The notes: generated by a model not told the origin, from the letters alone. A DNA stretch of 64,000 nucleotides from Moraxella sp. ZY210820 (GCF_030674635.1 NZ_CP089978.1:2232001-2296000); one strand, 5' to 3'; shown: positions 1 through 10,059, counted from the first letter of the stretch. Program-made: numbers and translations.

Positions 1-62
1 AGCCAACGTCCAGAAGACCAGTTGTAATATTTTTTGATTGTGTGATGTGTAAGGTGGATAAA

Positions 63-3000
63 ATGAATAAAATTATCGGTGCAAAATCAGGTAGTGGCAA
101 ACAACGGAAACCTGTTATCGCTCCTGACAGTTTACAATCTAAAGTGTATATTAATATGCTGTATGGCTTATCAGAAGGCGAGATTGCAGGATTAGCCACA
201 GGCGATGAACAAAGCATTTATTTAGATGATACGCCACTTAAAAATGCAAGTGGCGAGTGGAATTTCCAAAATGTAACGGTGGATTTTCGTCATGGCACAA
301 ACGACCAAACGTATATTGAAGGCTTTCCAGATGTCGCTAGTGAAGTAGCGGTTAATGTTGAATTACGACATGGCACGCCGTGGGTCAAATCATTTAACAA
401 TCTTGATTTGGATGCGGTACGTGTACGCCTAAAATGGGGAGCGTTAAAACAACAAAATGCCGAAAATGGCGATGTTAATGGTGTGCGTATTCAGTATGCT
501 ATTGATTTAAAAATAGACAATTTAGCATGGCAAGAAGTGTTAAATACCGAAATTAATGCTAAAACATCAACTAATTATGAACGTTCACACCGTATTGATT
601 TGCCAACAGCTCAACGTGGGTGGCAAATCCGTGTACGCCGTATTACGCCTAATTCTACATCTGAATATGTATCTGATAAAATGTACATTTCAGCCGTTAC
701 CGAAGTAGTGGATTTAAAATTACGCTATCCAAATACTGCCCTATTGGGTTTACAATATGATGCTGAACATTTTAGCAATGTGGCAAAAATGGCTGTACGC
801 TTAAAAGGCTTAAAAATCAAAGTACCAAGTAATTATGACCCTGAAACACGACAATATCACGGCTTTTGGGACGGCACATTTAAACGTGAATATAGCAATA
901 ATCCTGCATGGATTTATTATGATATTTGTACTGCTGACCGTTACGGCTTGGGCGAAAGATTAAAGCCATTTATGGTGGATAAATGGAGTTTATACCGCCT
1001 TGCACAATATTGTGATGAAATGGTATCAGATGGTAATGGTGGATTAGAGCCACGTTTTACGCTCAATGTTTATTTGCAATCTGCTGACGATGCATTTGCT
1101 ATTTTGTCTAAAATGTCTGGCGTGTTTCGTGCAATTAGCTATTGGAACGGTCAGCAAATTATTTGTGATGCAGATATGCCACAAGATAGTATGTACAGTT
1201 TTAGCCGTGCCAATGTAATTGACGGGCAATTTGAATATACAGGCACACGAGCAAGAGACCGCCACACTGTGGCCAAAGTGGCTTGGGATAATAAAAACAA
1301 TCGTTTTAAAACAGAATATGAATTTGTACGAGATGAACAAGCCATTTCTAAACTTGGTATTAAATTTGTTGATATTCAGGCGTGGGGCTGTACGTCCAAA
1401 GGACAAGCACAACGTGCAGGTTGGTGGGCGTTAAAATCTGAACAATTAGAAACTCGTATGGTGTCTTTTAAAGTTGGGCTTGATGGTTATATTCCCCAAC
1501 CAGGGAAAGTGATTGAAATTTCGGATGAATTATTTGCAGGGCGAGCCAACGGTGGGCGTGTATCTGCGATCAATACGAGCAAAAATATCATCAGCTTAGA
1601 TAGAGCAATTACCGCCAAAGCAGGCGACAAATTGATTATTAATGGCGAAAATGGTAGAGCTGAAACTCGTATTATTCAAACGGTGCAAAATCATCAAGTT
1701 ACGGTAACACAACCTTTTGATAATATCGCTGTCGAAAATGTTTGGGTGTTGGATAGCAAAGATTTAGCAACCATGAAATTTCGTGTGCTGTCGATTACTC
1801 AAGATGAAAAACATCAATTTAAAATTACCGCCGTGCAATACACACCCTCTAAATATGATGCTATTGATACAGGGGCTTATATTGATGAACGTCCTATTTC
1901 TGTGATTAATCCCAAAATTCAAGCCCCTGTTACAGAAGTAAATATTGAGACTGAATATCGCACCGTGCAAGGCTTAAATGTAGCAACGATGATTATTAGC
2001 TATCCACAAGTCAGCGGTGCGGTCAAATATCAAGTTGAATGGCGAAAAGATAATGGCAATTGGATTAAATTACCTATCACAGGAGCAAATAGCGTAGAAG
2101 TGGTCGGTGTCTATGCAGGTCAATATGAAGCACGAGTAACTGCTATTAGTGCGTTTGATGTTCATTCTTTAGCCACACATTCTACTTTAACCGCCGTACA
2201 AGGCAAAGCAGGCAAACCACCCAAATTAGCCAGATTAACGGCTACAGGCACGCTATTCGGTATGCGTTTAGACTGGGCATTTAGTGCAAAATCAGAAGAT
2301 ACGGCATACACCGAAATCCAAGTATCGCCAGATGGTCGCTCCAATATTGCCACACTTGGACAGTTTGCCTACCCTACTGATACACACCAAATTCAAGGCT
2401 TACAAGGCAATTTAACACAGTTCTATCGTGCTAAAATTGTTGATAGATTAGGCAATGAAAGCGACTGGACGGATTGGACAAGCGGTACAACATCAGCCGA
2501 CCCACAAGCCGTATTAGAAATTCTGGAAGGTCAAATCAACGAAAGCACGCTTGATAACATACTCACAGGCAAAATCAATACAGCAGTAACCACAGGCACG
2601 GCAAATACACAAGCGATTTTAGCCGAGCAACAAGCACGCACCCAAGCAGTAACCGCAGAAGCACAAGCACGAGCAACAGCAATTAGCAATGAAGCCAAAG
2701 CACGCACTGCTGAAATTAATCAACGTGTTACCGCTTTAAATAGCGAAATTGGTACAACTTTAGCAGGATTACAAAATGGCTTAACCCAAGAAATTCAACA
2801 GCGTAAAGATGGCTACAATAGCACGCTTGCAAATCTTAACGCTTACAAAGTCAGTAATGATAGAGCCGTTGCAAATGTTATTGAGCGTGTCAATGTTAGC
2901 GTGTCGGATATGTCGAGTAATGCAAGTAAAATTAATGCCTTACAAAGCGAATTAAACAACGTCAATAATACACTTGCAAGCAAAGCAAGTACAACCGCCC

Positions 3001-6000
3001 TAAACGCATTAACCACTTGTGTAACGCAACAAGGCTCAAATATTACTGCGATAAGCAATGATGTACGTAATTTACAATCAAGCATTAGCACGGTACAAAA
3101 TGGCTTGGCAAATAAATTAGATGCAAGTGTGATTAGCAATTATTACACTAAAATCGAAACAGATAATGCGATTAGTGGCAAGGTTGAAGAGTTTAATGCG
3201 AATTTGACTGTTGGCGGTGTTAATATCTTGCCTAATTCTCATGTAGAAAGAACGGGAAAAAATGAACATTTATATTATGCGATTTTACCAGAACTTAAAG
3301 AATTTTATTTAAATAACCCTGTTGTAACGATTTCTTTTGATATTAAAGTTCCTGTTGTTGGTCGTGTACAAGTTTATAGTACCAATAACTCAGGTGTTTA
3401 TTTTGTAGCAAACATCAACGTTACGGAAATTAATGTTTTTAAAAGATATTCGGTTACGGTTACTCCAAAACCACATACTAATTCTCCGAATAATCCTAAT
3501 GGCACACTAGAGTTCTGGGGAGTTTATGGTACTGGTCGTATTCCAACAGTTAAAAATGTTAAAATTGAAAGCGGTAATAAAGCAACCGATTGGACACCTG
3601 CTTTAAGTGATGTTGATGGCAAAATTAATGCAAATGCTCAGGCGATTAATACAATTAACAGCAATGTAAGCAATCTCAATAATACATTAACATCACAAAG
3701 CCAACAACTCACGCAATTACGCAATGATTTAACGCTGACCAATGCTAATGTAGCAACCAAAGCCGATACAACGGCACTCAACACATTAGACAGCCGTGTA
3801 ACGCAAACTAATGACCGTATCACAGCCGAAAGTCAAAAAATTACTGCATTACAAAACAGTTTAGATACGGTTAGTGGCACTTTAAATAGCAAAGCCGATA
3901 GTTCTGCTCTATCAAACTTAAATACGACCGTTCAAAATATCAACGGTGCAGTAACAACGCAGGCAAATCAAATCACACAGCTTGAAAGTGGATTAAATAC
4001 GGTTAATCAAACGCTGAATAATAAAGTCAATGCAAGTGCTTTAAGTGATTATTACACTAAAACCGAAACAGATAATGCTGTCAGCGGTAAAATTGATGAA
4101 TTTAAAACCAGTTTAGTGATTGGTGGCGAAAACATTTTAACTTTAGACAAAGCCGTGTTTTCAAGTAGTGATATTTCTCGTAAAGAATTAATAAATGCTT
4201 ATGATGAACATTATCGTATTACATTGAATAGAAGAGCGTTTCCTTTTAATTCTGAATTTCGCTTAGCACAAGATTTAGATTTACAAGGAGAATATGTATT
4301 TTCATGTCAAATTCGTGCTTCAAAAGCATTGATGGTTCACCGTATTTTTCTTAGAGATATAAACTGGGCTTATTCTTATGCTAAAACTAATATTGCAGTA
4401 AATGAACAATGGCAAACGATTGAATTTACACAAAACATCAATACTCGTATTATTCATTTTGGCGTTCGCTTGGAAAATAACACTATTTGGAATGCTGATG
4501 ATTGGTTTGAAATTCGTTATGTACAATTACAGCGTGGTACAAAAGCTACCGCATTTCATAAAGCAAGTGCGATTGTTCAAAACAGTATCAATGCAAACGC
4601 TCAAGCCATCAACACAATCAATAGTAATGTATCAAATTTAAACAATATTGTTACATCACAAGGTCAAGCCATTACCCAGTTGAATAATAATTTAACTGCT
4701 ATTAATACTAATGTCAGCCAAAAAGCAGACAGCACAGCATTAACCGCTTTAGATAATAAAGTAACACAACAAGGCAATAACATCACATCTCAAGCAAATC
4801 AAATTACCGCACTACAAAGCGGATTAAATACCGCAAATCAAAATATTGCCACTAAATTAGATAGTTCAGCCATTGTTAATTATTATACAAAAGCTGAAAC
4901 GGATAATGTCATTGGCGGTAAAGTTGAGCAATTCAAAGCGACTTTAGATAATACATCATTATTACCCGACCCTAACATGAGCGATGTAAATAGTTGGTGG
5001 TCGCATTATAATTATGATTTTAGTCAATATTTAAAAACGGTAACAGATGGCAAGGTTGCCCCAACTGTTTTTAGAAAAGATACACGGCACTCTGCTTGTT
5101 GGAATTACAATAGAACAAGTGTGCCTAATATTCGCAAATATAAATTATCTGCATGGGTTAGACGTAGTAGCAACTCTGCTGGTGCAATGTATTTTACTTA
5201 TCGCTTTTTAAAAGCTGAAGATAACCAAATTGTTCAATCACAATATGGGAATTTTGGCAATATTACAGCTAAAGTTCCTGCAGATGAAAGTTGGCATTTA
5301 GTATCATTAACTGTAGATTTAACTCATAGAACAGACATTGCCAAAATCTTTTTTGGTTTTGCAATCGGTCATGCACAAGTTGGCGGTTGGTGGGAATTGC
5401 AAGGTTTTAGATGTGAATCTGTATTATCAAGTAATGATATGGATAATACTGTAGCAACGGCAACGGCACTACAACAAACTAACACTAATGTCAGTAATTT
5501 AAACAGTCAATTAACAACTCAAGCCAAACAAATCACAACATTAACGACACAACAAAATAGCCAAAGCACCACCATTAGCCAACAAACACAAACCATTAAC
5601 GGCATTTCAGCGGTGCGTGCGGTTACGGTGGATAACAACGGTGTGATTAGCGGTTATGGCTTAATGTCTGAATTGAGAAATGGGCGTGTTACATCACAGT
5701 TTGGCGTAAATGCTGATACGTTTTATATTGGTTCGCCATCAAACGGCAAAAAACCGTTTATTTTCAACGCAAGCCCACGAGTGATTGATGGCGTGAGTTA
5801 TCCTGCAGGGGCTTGGATTAATTCAGCTTATATTGCAAATGCGACTATTAAAAATGCTCACATTCAAGATAGCACACTTGAAACAGCCAAAATTAAAGAT
5901 GGGGCAATTACTAACGCAAAAATAGCAAATGCCAGTATTGATAATGCCAAAATTAAAAATGGCTCAATTCAAACAGCACATATTCAAGATTTAGCGGTTG

Positions 6001-6485
6001 GCGAAATAAAAATTGCTCATGGTTCTGTAACTGTTGGTAGTTTAGTTTCAGGAAAAATCAATGCTGTACCGTCTTTTACAATTTTAGAAGTAGCAAATAA
6101 AAAAATTTTAATGTTGCTTAAAATCAAAGCTAAAATTACTATAGATAATAGATTTTCTAGTAGTAATCTACGATATAACCCTGCTTTTATCATTAAAAGA
6201 AACGGTAAAGAAATTAAACGTTATAATGCCTATATGAAACAAGTAGGTTTGAAAGGTGGGTATCAACGTTGGGAAGGTGGAGATGGTGGTTTTGTTATTT
6301 CGTCTGTAGAATACGCTTGTGAATTTGATATTAATGAATATTTGTGTGATTTAAACCTAACAGGTCGGCAAATTTATTCATTTGAATTTTTAGATGATAC
6401 TGATAACGGTAAATGGGATGGTAAATCTACAAATTTCATTAATTCATCATCAGTTGAAGTTGTATTTTTGGAGTTAAAGAAATGA
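63..6485 (+). CDS. Prophage tail-tip / host-specificity protein J
   Basis: This is the central tail-tip protein of lambda-like siphophages, which contacts the host receptor. The first 600 or so residues match the conserved J core, followed by two fibronectin-III-like domains (about 625-810) and a long heptad-rich coiled region. Three unrelated globular modules follow (about 1040-1175, 1343-1500, 1620-1790), each entered through a near-identical YYTK.ETDN...GK linker. A DUF1983-type segment lies near 1800-1920, then short xIxxAxI repeats and a small C-terminal domain. At about 2140 residues it is nearly twice lambda J. I chose ATG 63 because AAGGTGG lies 5-7 bases upstream; a GTG at 42 is also in frame, and the frame stays open to the window edge. 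The stop overlaps the next start (ATGA). Confidence 0.93.
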   Translation: MNKIIGAKSGSGKQRKPVIAPDSLQSKVYINMLYGLSEGEIAGLATGDEQSIYLDDTPLKNASGEWNFQNVTVDFRHGTNDQTYIEGFPDVASEVAVNVELRHGTPWVKSFNNLDLDAVRVRLKWGALKQQNAENGDVNGVRIQYAIDLKIDNLAWQEVLNTEINAKTSTNYERSHRIDLPTAQRGWQIRVRRITPNSTSEYVSDKMYISAVTEVVDLKLRYPNTALLGLQYDAEHFSNVAKMAVRLKGLKIKVPSNYDPETRQYHGFWDGTFKREYSNNPAWIYYDICTADRYGLGERLKPFMVDKWSLYRLAQYCDEMVSDGNGGLEPRFTLNVYLQSADDAFAILSKMSGVFRAISYWNGQQIICDADMPQDSMYSFSRANVIDGQFEYTGTRARDRHTVAKVAWDNKNNRFKTEYEFVRDEQAISKLGIKFVDIQAWGCTSKGQAQRAGWWALKSEQLETRMVSFKVGLDGYIPQPGKVIEISDELFAGRANGGRVSAINTSKNIISLDRAITAKAGDKLIINGENGRAETRIIQTVQNHQVTVTQPFDNIAVENVWVLDSKDLATMKFRVLSITQDEKHQFKITAVQYTPSKYDAIDTGAYIDERPISVINPKIQAPVTEVNIETEYRTVQGLNVATMIISYPQVSGAVKYQVEWRKDNGNWIKLPITGANSVEVVGVYAGQYEARVTAISAFDVHSLATHSTLTAVQGKAGKPPKLARLTATGTLFGMRLDWAFSAKSEDTAYTEIQVSPDGRSNIATLGQFAYPTDTHQIQGLQGNLTQFYRAKIVDRLGNESDWTDWTSGTTSADPQAVLEILEGQINESTLDNILTGKINTAVTTGTANTQAILAEQQARTQAVTAEAQARATAISNEAKARTAEINQRVTALNSEIGTTLAGLQNGLTQEIQQRKDGYNSTLANLNAYKVSNDRAVANVIERVNVSVSDMSSNASKINALQSELNNVNNTLASKASTTALNALTTCVTQQGSNITAISNDVRNLQSSISTVQNGLANKLDASVISNYYTKIETDNAISGKVEEFNANLTVGGVNILPNSHVERTGKNEHLYYAILPELKEFYLNNPVVTISFDIKVPVVGRVQVYSTNNSGVYFVANINVTEINVFKRYSVTVTPKPHTNSPNNPNGTLEFWGVYGTGRIPTVKNVKIESGNKATDWTPALSDVDGKINANAQAINTINSNVSNLNNTLTSQSQQLTQLRNDLTLTNANVATKADTTALNTLDSRVTQTNDRITAESQKITALQNSLDTVSGTLNSKADSSALSNLNTTVQNINGAVTTQANQITQLESGLNTVNQTLNNKVNASALSDYYTKTETDNAVSGKIDEFKTSLVIGGENILTLDKAVFSSSDISRKELINAYDEHYRITLNRRAFPFNSEFRLAQDLDLQGEYVFSCQIRASKALMVHRIFLRDINWAYSYAKTNIAVNEQWQTIEFTQNINTRIIHFGVRLENNTIWNADDWFEIRYVQLQRGTKATAFHKASAIVQNSINANAQAINTINSNVSNLNNIVTSQGQAITQLNNNLTAINTNVSQKADSTALTALDNKVTQQGNNITSQANQITALQSGLNTANQNIATKLDSSAIVNYYTKAETDNVIGGKVEQFKATLDNTSLLPDPNMSDVNSWWSHYNYDFSQYLKTVTDGKVAPTVFRKDTRHSACWNYNRTSVPNIRKYKLSAWVRRSSNSAGAMYFTYRFLKAEDNQIVQSQYGNFGNITAKVPADESWHLVSLTVDLTHRTDIAKIFFGFAIGHAQVGGWWELQGFRCESVLSSNDMDNTVATATALQQTNTNVSNLNSQLTTQAKQITTLTTQQNSQSTTISQQTQTINGISAVRAVTVDNNGVISGYGLMSELRNGRVTSQFGVNADTFYIGSPSNGKKPFIFNASPRVIDGVSYPAGAWINSAYIANATIKNAHIQDSTLETAKIKDGAITNAKIANASIDNAKIKNGSIQTAHIQDLAVGEIKIAHGSVTVGSLVSGKINAVPSFTILEVANKKILMLLKIKAKITIDNRFSSSNLRYNPAFIIKRNGKEIKRYNAYMKQVGLKGGYQRWEGGDGGFVISSVEYACEFDINEYLCDLNLTGRQIYSFEFLDDTDNGKWDGKSTNFINSSSVEVVFLELKK

Positions 6486-7045
6486 TATATCTTTGCATTG
6501 TTTCAAAACACGGTCAATATCAATCGTCATTTATAGCTGATAATGATGTCATTCAAATCAACACTAGCCATATTGATGAACATCTTAAAATTAGCATTCC
6601 GCCTAATGATTTAAGTGATTACTGGGATTTTGATTTGCAACAATGGCAATCAATTGGAGAAACACCTAGTCCACATCATCAATTTAATTATGAACTTAAA
6701 CAATGGCAAGATGTACGCACGCTTGATGATGTCAAATATCAAAAATGGCAAGAAATCAAAGCTCAACGTCATGCTTTAGAGTTTGGCGGTGTGATGTTCG
6801 AAGGTCATTATTATGATAGTGATTTAATATCACAACAACGCATTGCTACAGCGATTGCATTAAATAAAAGTGTACAATGGAAGACTAAAGATAATCAACT
6901 GGTTGATTTGACACATAAACAGTTAAAATTGTTACATCAAGCTATTGCATATCATATCACACAACTGCATTTAAAATCTGAACAATTAAGGCAGATGATT
7001 GAAGTCGCTGAAACCATTGCAGATGTTGATAAAATTAGTTTTTAA
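6482..7045 (+). CDS. Phage tail protein, DUF4376-like
   Basis: This 187-residue protein is translationally coupled to J by a four-base ATGA overlap. The N-terminal half has two short tryptophan motifs (DFDLQQWQ and NYELKQWQ) like those in tail-fibre accessory proteins. The C-terminal half, from about residue 85, has a helical region with the pattern GGVMFEGHYYDSD..SQQRI, which resembles DUF4376 proteins downstream of tail-tip or fibre genes. Family knowledge suggests a fibre-associated or assembly role, but the function is not established. A strong terminator directly follows, so J and this gene end a transcription unit. Confidence 0.72.
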   Translation: MIYLCIVSKHGQYQSSFIADNDVIQINTSHIDEHLKISIPPNDLSDYWDFDLQQWQSIGETPSPHHQFNYELKQWQDVRTLDDVKYQKWQEIKAQRHALEFGGVMFEGHYYDSDLISQQRIATAIALNKSVQWKTKDNQLVDLTHKQLKLLHQAIAYHITQLHLKSEQLRQMIEVAETIADVDKISF

Positions 7046-7051
7046 CCCTAA

Positions 7052-7077
7052 CCGCTTATTCAAATAAGCGGTTTTTT
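7052..7077 (+). terminator. Rho-independent terminator after the tail genes
   Basis: CCGCTTAT and ATAAGCGG form a perfect stem around a TCAA loop, followed by six T residues. It separates the tail genes from the lysis cassette, whose first Shine-Dalgarno (GGAG at 7081) begins immediately after. Confidence 0.9.
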
Positions 7078-7091
7078 ATTGGAGTAATCTC

Positions 7092-7412
7092 GTGGACGAA
7101 AAAGACCCAACAACCTACACGGCTATTACCTATGTGTGGGTGTTTTTACTAGCGATGTCAGGCGGTTTAGTTGCATTTATTCGCCGTCTGAACAAGTCAA
7201 AAGAAGAGTTACCGCTTACCATGATTTTTTGCAAATTAGGTGGCGAATTGATTGTAAGTGGTTTTGCAGGTGTTGTTACATTTTATTTGTGTGAGTATTG
7301 GAATTTTGCCCCATTGCTGACTGCGGTATGTGTAGCAATTAGTGGACATTTGGGTGGTGCAAGCATTGATAAAATCGTACAGATTTTTGAAACGCTGATG
7401 AAAAAACCGTAA
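7092..7412 (+). CDS. Phage holin
   Basis: This is a 106-residue membrane protein just ahead of the endolysin, the classic holin position. Hydrophobic segments are visible at about 13-30, 47-65 and 72-90, with a basic stretch (RRLNKSKEE) between the first two and a short charged tail. Holins form lesions in the inner membrane that release the endolysin. The start is GTG with GGAG seven bases upstream. The sequence resembles the holins annotated in Acinetobacter prophages. The exact holin family is not certain from sequence alone. Confidence 0.8.
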   Translation: MDEKDPTTYTAITYVWVFLLAMSGGLVAFIRRLNKSKEELPLTMIFCKLGGELIVSGFAGVVTFYLCEYWNFAPLLTAVCVAISGHLGGASIDKIVQIFETLMKKP

Positions 7413-7466
7413 ACAATTTTAATCAACAGCCCAATAGAAATATTGGATTTATTTTTGGAGTAAATG

Positions 7467-8099
7467 ATGTCTAAATTTTTAACTGATGAGCAAATCCGTG
7501 AAGTTGCAGATAAAAACGGCTTAGAATTTGGCGTGATTAAAGCAATTTATCAAGTGGAAAGCAAGGGCAAAGGCTTTTTAGCAAGTGGCGAGCCTAAGAT
7601 TTTATTTGAGCGTCATATTTTTTGGCGTGAATTAAATACGTTAGGCTATAAAACTTTAGCACGTCAAATGTCGGCTTTACGCCCTGATTTGTGCCATGCT
7701 AAACCAACACCTAAAGGTGGTTATGGCAAAGTAGATGAGCAACATCAACGCTTACAAATGGCTCAAGATTTATTGTTGAAAGTACGTCCTGATAGTGATG
7801 AAAATTTACAAAATATTATCCGTGAATGTGCCTTAAAAGCGTGTTCGTGGGGATTGGGGCAAATTATGGGCTTTAATCATAAATTAGTCGGTTATGATGA
7901 TTTACAATCATTTATTAATGCTATGTATGAAAGCGAACAAGCCCAATTACAAGCCATGATTAACTTTCTAAAATCGGCAGGGCTGACAGGGGCAATGAAC
8001 CGCAAAGACTGGCACACCATCGCACGAACGTACAACGGCAAAAATTATCAAAAGTTTAATTATCATAATCGACTTGCTCAAGCCTATACGAATGCTTAA
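7467..8099 (+). CDS. Endolysin, N-acetylmuramidase family (DUF3380-like)
   Basis: This is a 210-residue muralytic enzyme of the N-acetylmuramidase (DUF3380) type. Visible motifs are the early helix with AIYQVESKGKGF, which carries the presumed catalytic Glu, then GEPKILFERHIFWRE, and the later CSWGLGQIMGFNH and ARTYNGKNY segments. It would cut the glycan backbone of peptidoglycan for lysis. There is no signal peptide, so release depends on the holin upstream. I chose ATG 7467 over the adjacent ATG 7464 because GGAG (7457-7460) is then six bases away. It is the last gene of the prophage. Confidence 0.9.
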   Translation: MSKFLTDEQIREVADKNGLEFGVIKAIYQVESKGKGFLASGEPKILFERHIFWRELNTLGYKTLARQMSALRPDLCHAKPTPKGGYGKVDEQHQRLQMAQDLLLKVRPDSDENLQNIIRECALKACSWGLGQIMGFNHKLVGYDDLQSFINAMYESEQAQLQAMINFLKSAGLTGAMNRKDWHTIARTYNGKNYQKFNYHNRLAQAYTNA

Positions 8100-8114
8100 C
8101 TATTATTTTTAAAT

Positions 8115-8145
8115 ATTAAAGTAGGAGCAAACCTCTTACTTTAAT
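8115..8145 (+). terminator. Hairpin ending the lysis cassette
   Basis: A 13-base-pair stem with one G-U pair encloses CAAAC and is followed by TATTT. It lies 16 bases after the endolysin stop. The T-run is weak, so termination strength is uncertain. Confidence 0.55.
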
Positions 8146-8227
8146 TATTTACACACAAAAAACACACTATTTTATATTTTTAATATATTTTAAATTAAAA
8201 ATCAATATATTGACACTTATATTAATA

Positions 8228-8244
8228 GTCCGCCATCTCCACCA
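8228..8244 (+). other. Putative prophage attachment site: duplicated 3' end of tmRNA (ssrA)
   Basis: The sequence GTCCGCCATCTCCACCA reads as the 3' strand of a T-stem, a seven-base acceptor strand (CATCTCC) and A-CCA. This matches the 3' terminus expected of a gammaproteobacterial tmRNA whose 5' end is GGGGATG. No RNA gene body precedes it; prophage lysis genes do. This is what remains when a phage integrates at the 3' end of ssrA and leaves a copy at the far junction. The intact ssrA would lie left of the window on the plus strand. A tRNA with a GGAGATG acceptor is the alternative donor. Confidence 0.62.
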
Positions 8245-8273
8245 ATCACCTAAAAATAAATCATAAATATATC

Positions 8274-9977
8274 TTAAACCGACTTTAAATAATTCACTTT
8301 AAGTTGTAATTCTACTTGTCCATTAAATTCATTTTTATCCAATTCATATACCAAAAATACATGGGTAGATTGTGGGTCAAAATACCATTTATCTTTAGCA
8401 TTAAACGCAATTGCTTGTAAAGACTGCCCTGTTGATGTGGTTAAAAATAATTTTAAATGCGTTTCTTTCAACCAACGATAATCCATCACATAAAATTTCC
8501 CTTCAAACACAGGCGATGGAAATTTATGTCCCCATGGTGCATAGTATTGAATTTGCTCTACTGTGGATAAATTAAACTCATCTATGGATAACTCTCCATC
8601 TGTCCACAGTTTTGCGGAAAATAATTCATCATCACATTGGGAAATTAATTCACAAAATACACGCTTAAATTCATTAAAATATTGTTTTTCAATGGTTAAT
8701 CCTGCTGCAGCTGAATGTCCACCAAAAAAGCACACTAAATGTGGATATTGTTCTGCTACACGTTCAATCATATCTCGAATATGAATACCATCAATCGAAC
8801 GTGCTGATCCTTTGATATACTGTGGATTAATATCAGGAGCAAATACAATACTCGGACGATGAAATTTGTCTTTTAAACGTCCTGCCACGATACCAATCAC
8901 TCCTTGATGGAAATGCTCCTCAAACATCACTAAAGCTGATGGTAAGTTATGATGTTGTATTTCAATATGTTGTAACTCTTCTAATACTTGCTGTTTCATT
9001 TTGGTTTCAACTTGACGGCGTTCTAAATTTAATTGGTTTAAACGTTCCGCTAAGCTATAAGCAGTCTGCCAATCTTCTGCCAATAAACATTCTACACCAA
9101 TTTGCATATTATCCATACGTCCTGCAGCATTTAAGCGAGGACCAATACTAAAACCAAAATCTTGTGCTTGTAACAATTCCGCTTGACGTTTTGCCACCTC
9201 TAAAATTGCCAAAATACCTAATCTACACTGTTTTTGGCGAATTTTTTTCACTCCCGCATCAATCAAAATACGATTATTATAGTCCAGTTGTGCTACATCA
9301 GCATACGTTCCTAAAGCCACTAAATCTAAATATTGGCTCATTTTAACATTTGATTTTTGCTGTTTAGCACGATGTGTCATTAAACTAGCCAATACATAAA
9401 ATGCGACACCTACGCCTGCCAAATTTTTACTTGCAAATTCACAACCCAACTGATTTGGATTAACCACCGCTTCTGCTTGTGGTGTAGCTTTAGTGGTTAA
9501 ATGATGGTCAGTAATAATCACTTGCATACCCAATTTTTGGGCTTGCTCCACACCTGCATGACTAGAAATACCATTATCTACCGTAATTAATACATCAGGT
9601 TGAAATTGTTGATAAGCTAAATCAGCAATGGCAGGTGTTAAGCCATAACCATATTTAAAACGGTCTGGTACTAAATATTCTACATTTGCTCCTAATGCAC
9701 GTAATGCTAAAATCATCAATGCGGTACTGGTTGCACCATCAGCATCATAATCACCGATTATAATAATTTTTTTATGTAAATCAATCGCTTGGTCAATATA
9801 TTCAACTGCTTGTGTTAAACCTTTTAAATTAGGCTTTAATAAATGTTGTAATTTTAATTCTAATTCTTGCTCTGATGATAAACCACGCCGAGCCATCACT
9901 CGTGCCATAAACGGAGAGAGATGGGGAAAGGATATAGGGTCTGTTAAAAATGGGCGTGTTTGAACCTGTAAACTCAT
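8274..9977 (-). CDS. recJ: Single-stranded-DNA-specific exonuclease RecJ
   Basis: RecJ degrades single-stranded DNA 5' to 3' in RecF-pathway recombination, mismatch repair and base-excision repair. The 567-residue product is close to the E. coli length (577). The DHH-family metal ligands are visible: DYDADG at 76-81, a TVDNG motif near 134 and TDHH near 160. The RLNAAGRMDN and CFFGGHSAAAG segments of the DHHA1 and C-terminal regions follow. I took ATG 9977 as start because AGG lies six bases upstream; a GTG at 10001 and ATG at 9980 are also in frame. It lies downstream of ompW behind a terminator and abuts the prophage junction. Confidence 0.95.
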   Translation of the reverse strand: MSLQVQTRPFLTDPISFPHLSPFMARVMARRGLSSEQELELKLQHLLKPNLKGLTQAVEYIDQAIDLHKKIIIIGDYDADGATSTALMILALRALGANVEYLVPDRFKYGYGLTPAIADLAYQQFQPDVLITVDNGISSHAGVEQAQKLGMQVIITDHHLTTKATPQAEAVVNPNQLGCEFASKNLAGVGVAFYVLASLMTHRAKQQKSNVKMSQYLDLVALGTYADVAQLDYNNRILIDAGVKKIRQKQCRLGILAILEVAKRQAELLQAQDFGFSIGPRLNAAGRMDNMQIGVECLLAEDWQTAYSLAERLNQLNLERRQVETKMKQQVLEELQHIEIQHHNLPSALVMFEEHFHQGVIGIVAGRLKDKFHRPSIVFAPDINPQYIKGSARSIDGIHIRDMIERVAEQYPHLVCFFGGHSAAAGLTIEKQYFNEFKRVFCELISQCDDELFSAKLWTDGELSIDEFNLSTVEQIQYYAPWGHKFPSPVFEGKFYVMDYRWLKETHLKLFLTTSTGQSLQAIAFNAKDKWYFDPQSTHVFLVYELDKNEFNGQVELQLKVNYLKSV

Positions 9978-10005
9978 CATTAACCTAGCAAAATCTATCA
10001 CAATA

Positions 10006-10035
10006 AAAAAGACTAAGCCTAAACTTAGTCTTTTT
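10006..10035 (-). terminator. Terminator between ompW and recJ
   Basis: AAAAAGACTAAG and CTTAGTCTTTTT form a perfect 12-base-pair stem around a six-base loop. It works on the minus strand after ompW, with T-rich sequence on that side. Confidence 0.85.
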
Positions 10036-10059
10036 ATGATTTATAACCACATAAATCGA

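Noticed and set aside
1..27. End of an upstream tail-assembly gene (frame closing at TAA 25-27)
   Set aside because: Two frames close within the first 40 bases and a third is open into J, so the true end of the preceding gene cannot be told from so little sequence.
1044..1412. 122-residue minus-strand frame within gene J
   Set aside because: It lies wholly inside the conserved tail-tip core and has no protein-like composition or start signal.
7431..7446. CCAATA-GAAA-TATTGG hairpin between holin and endolysin as a terminator
   Set aside because: The stem is only six mostly A-T pairs with no proper T-run, and it would cut the lysis cassette; at most a translation-modulating loop.
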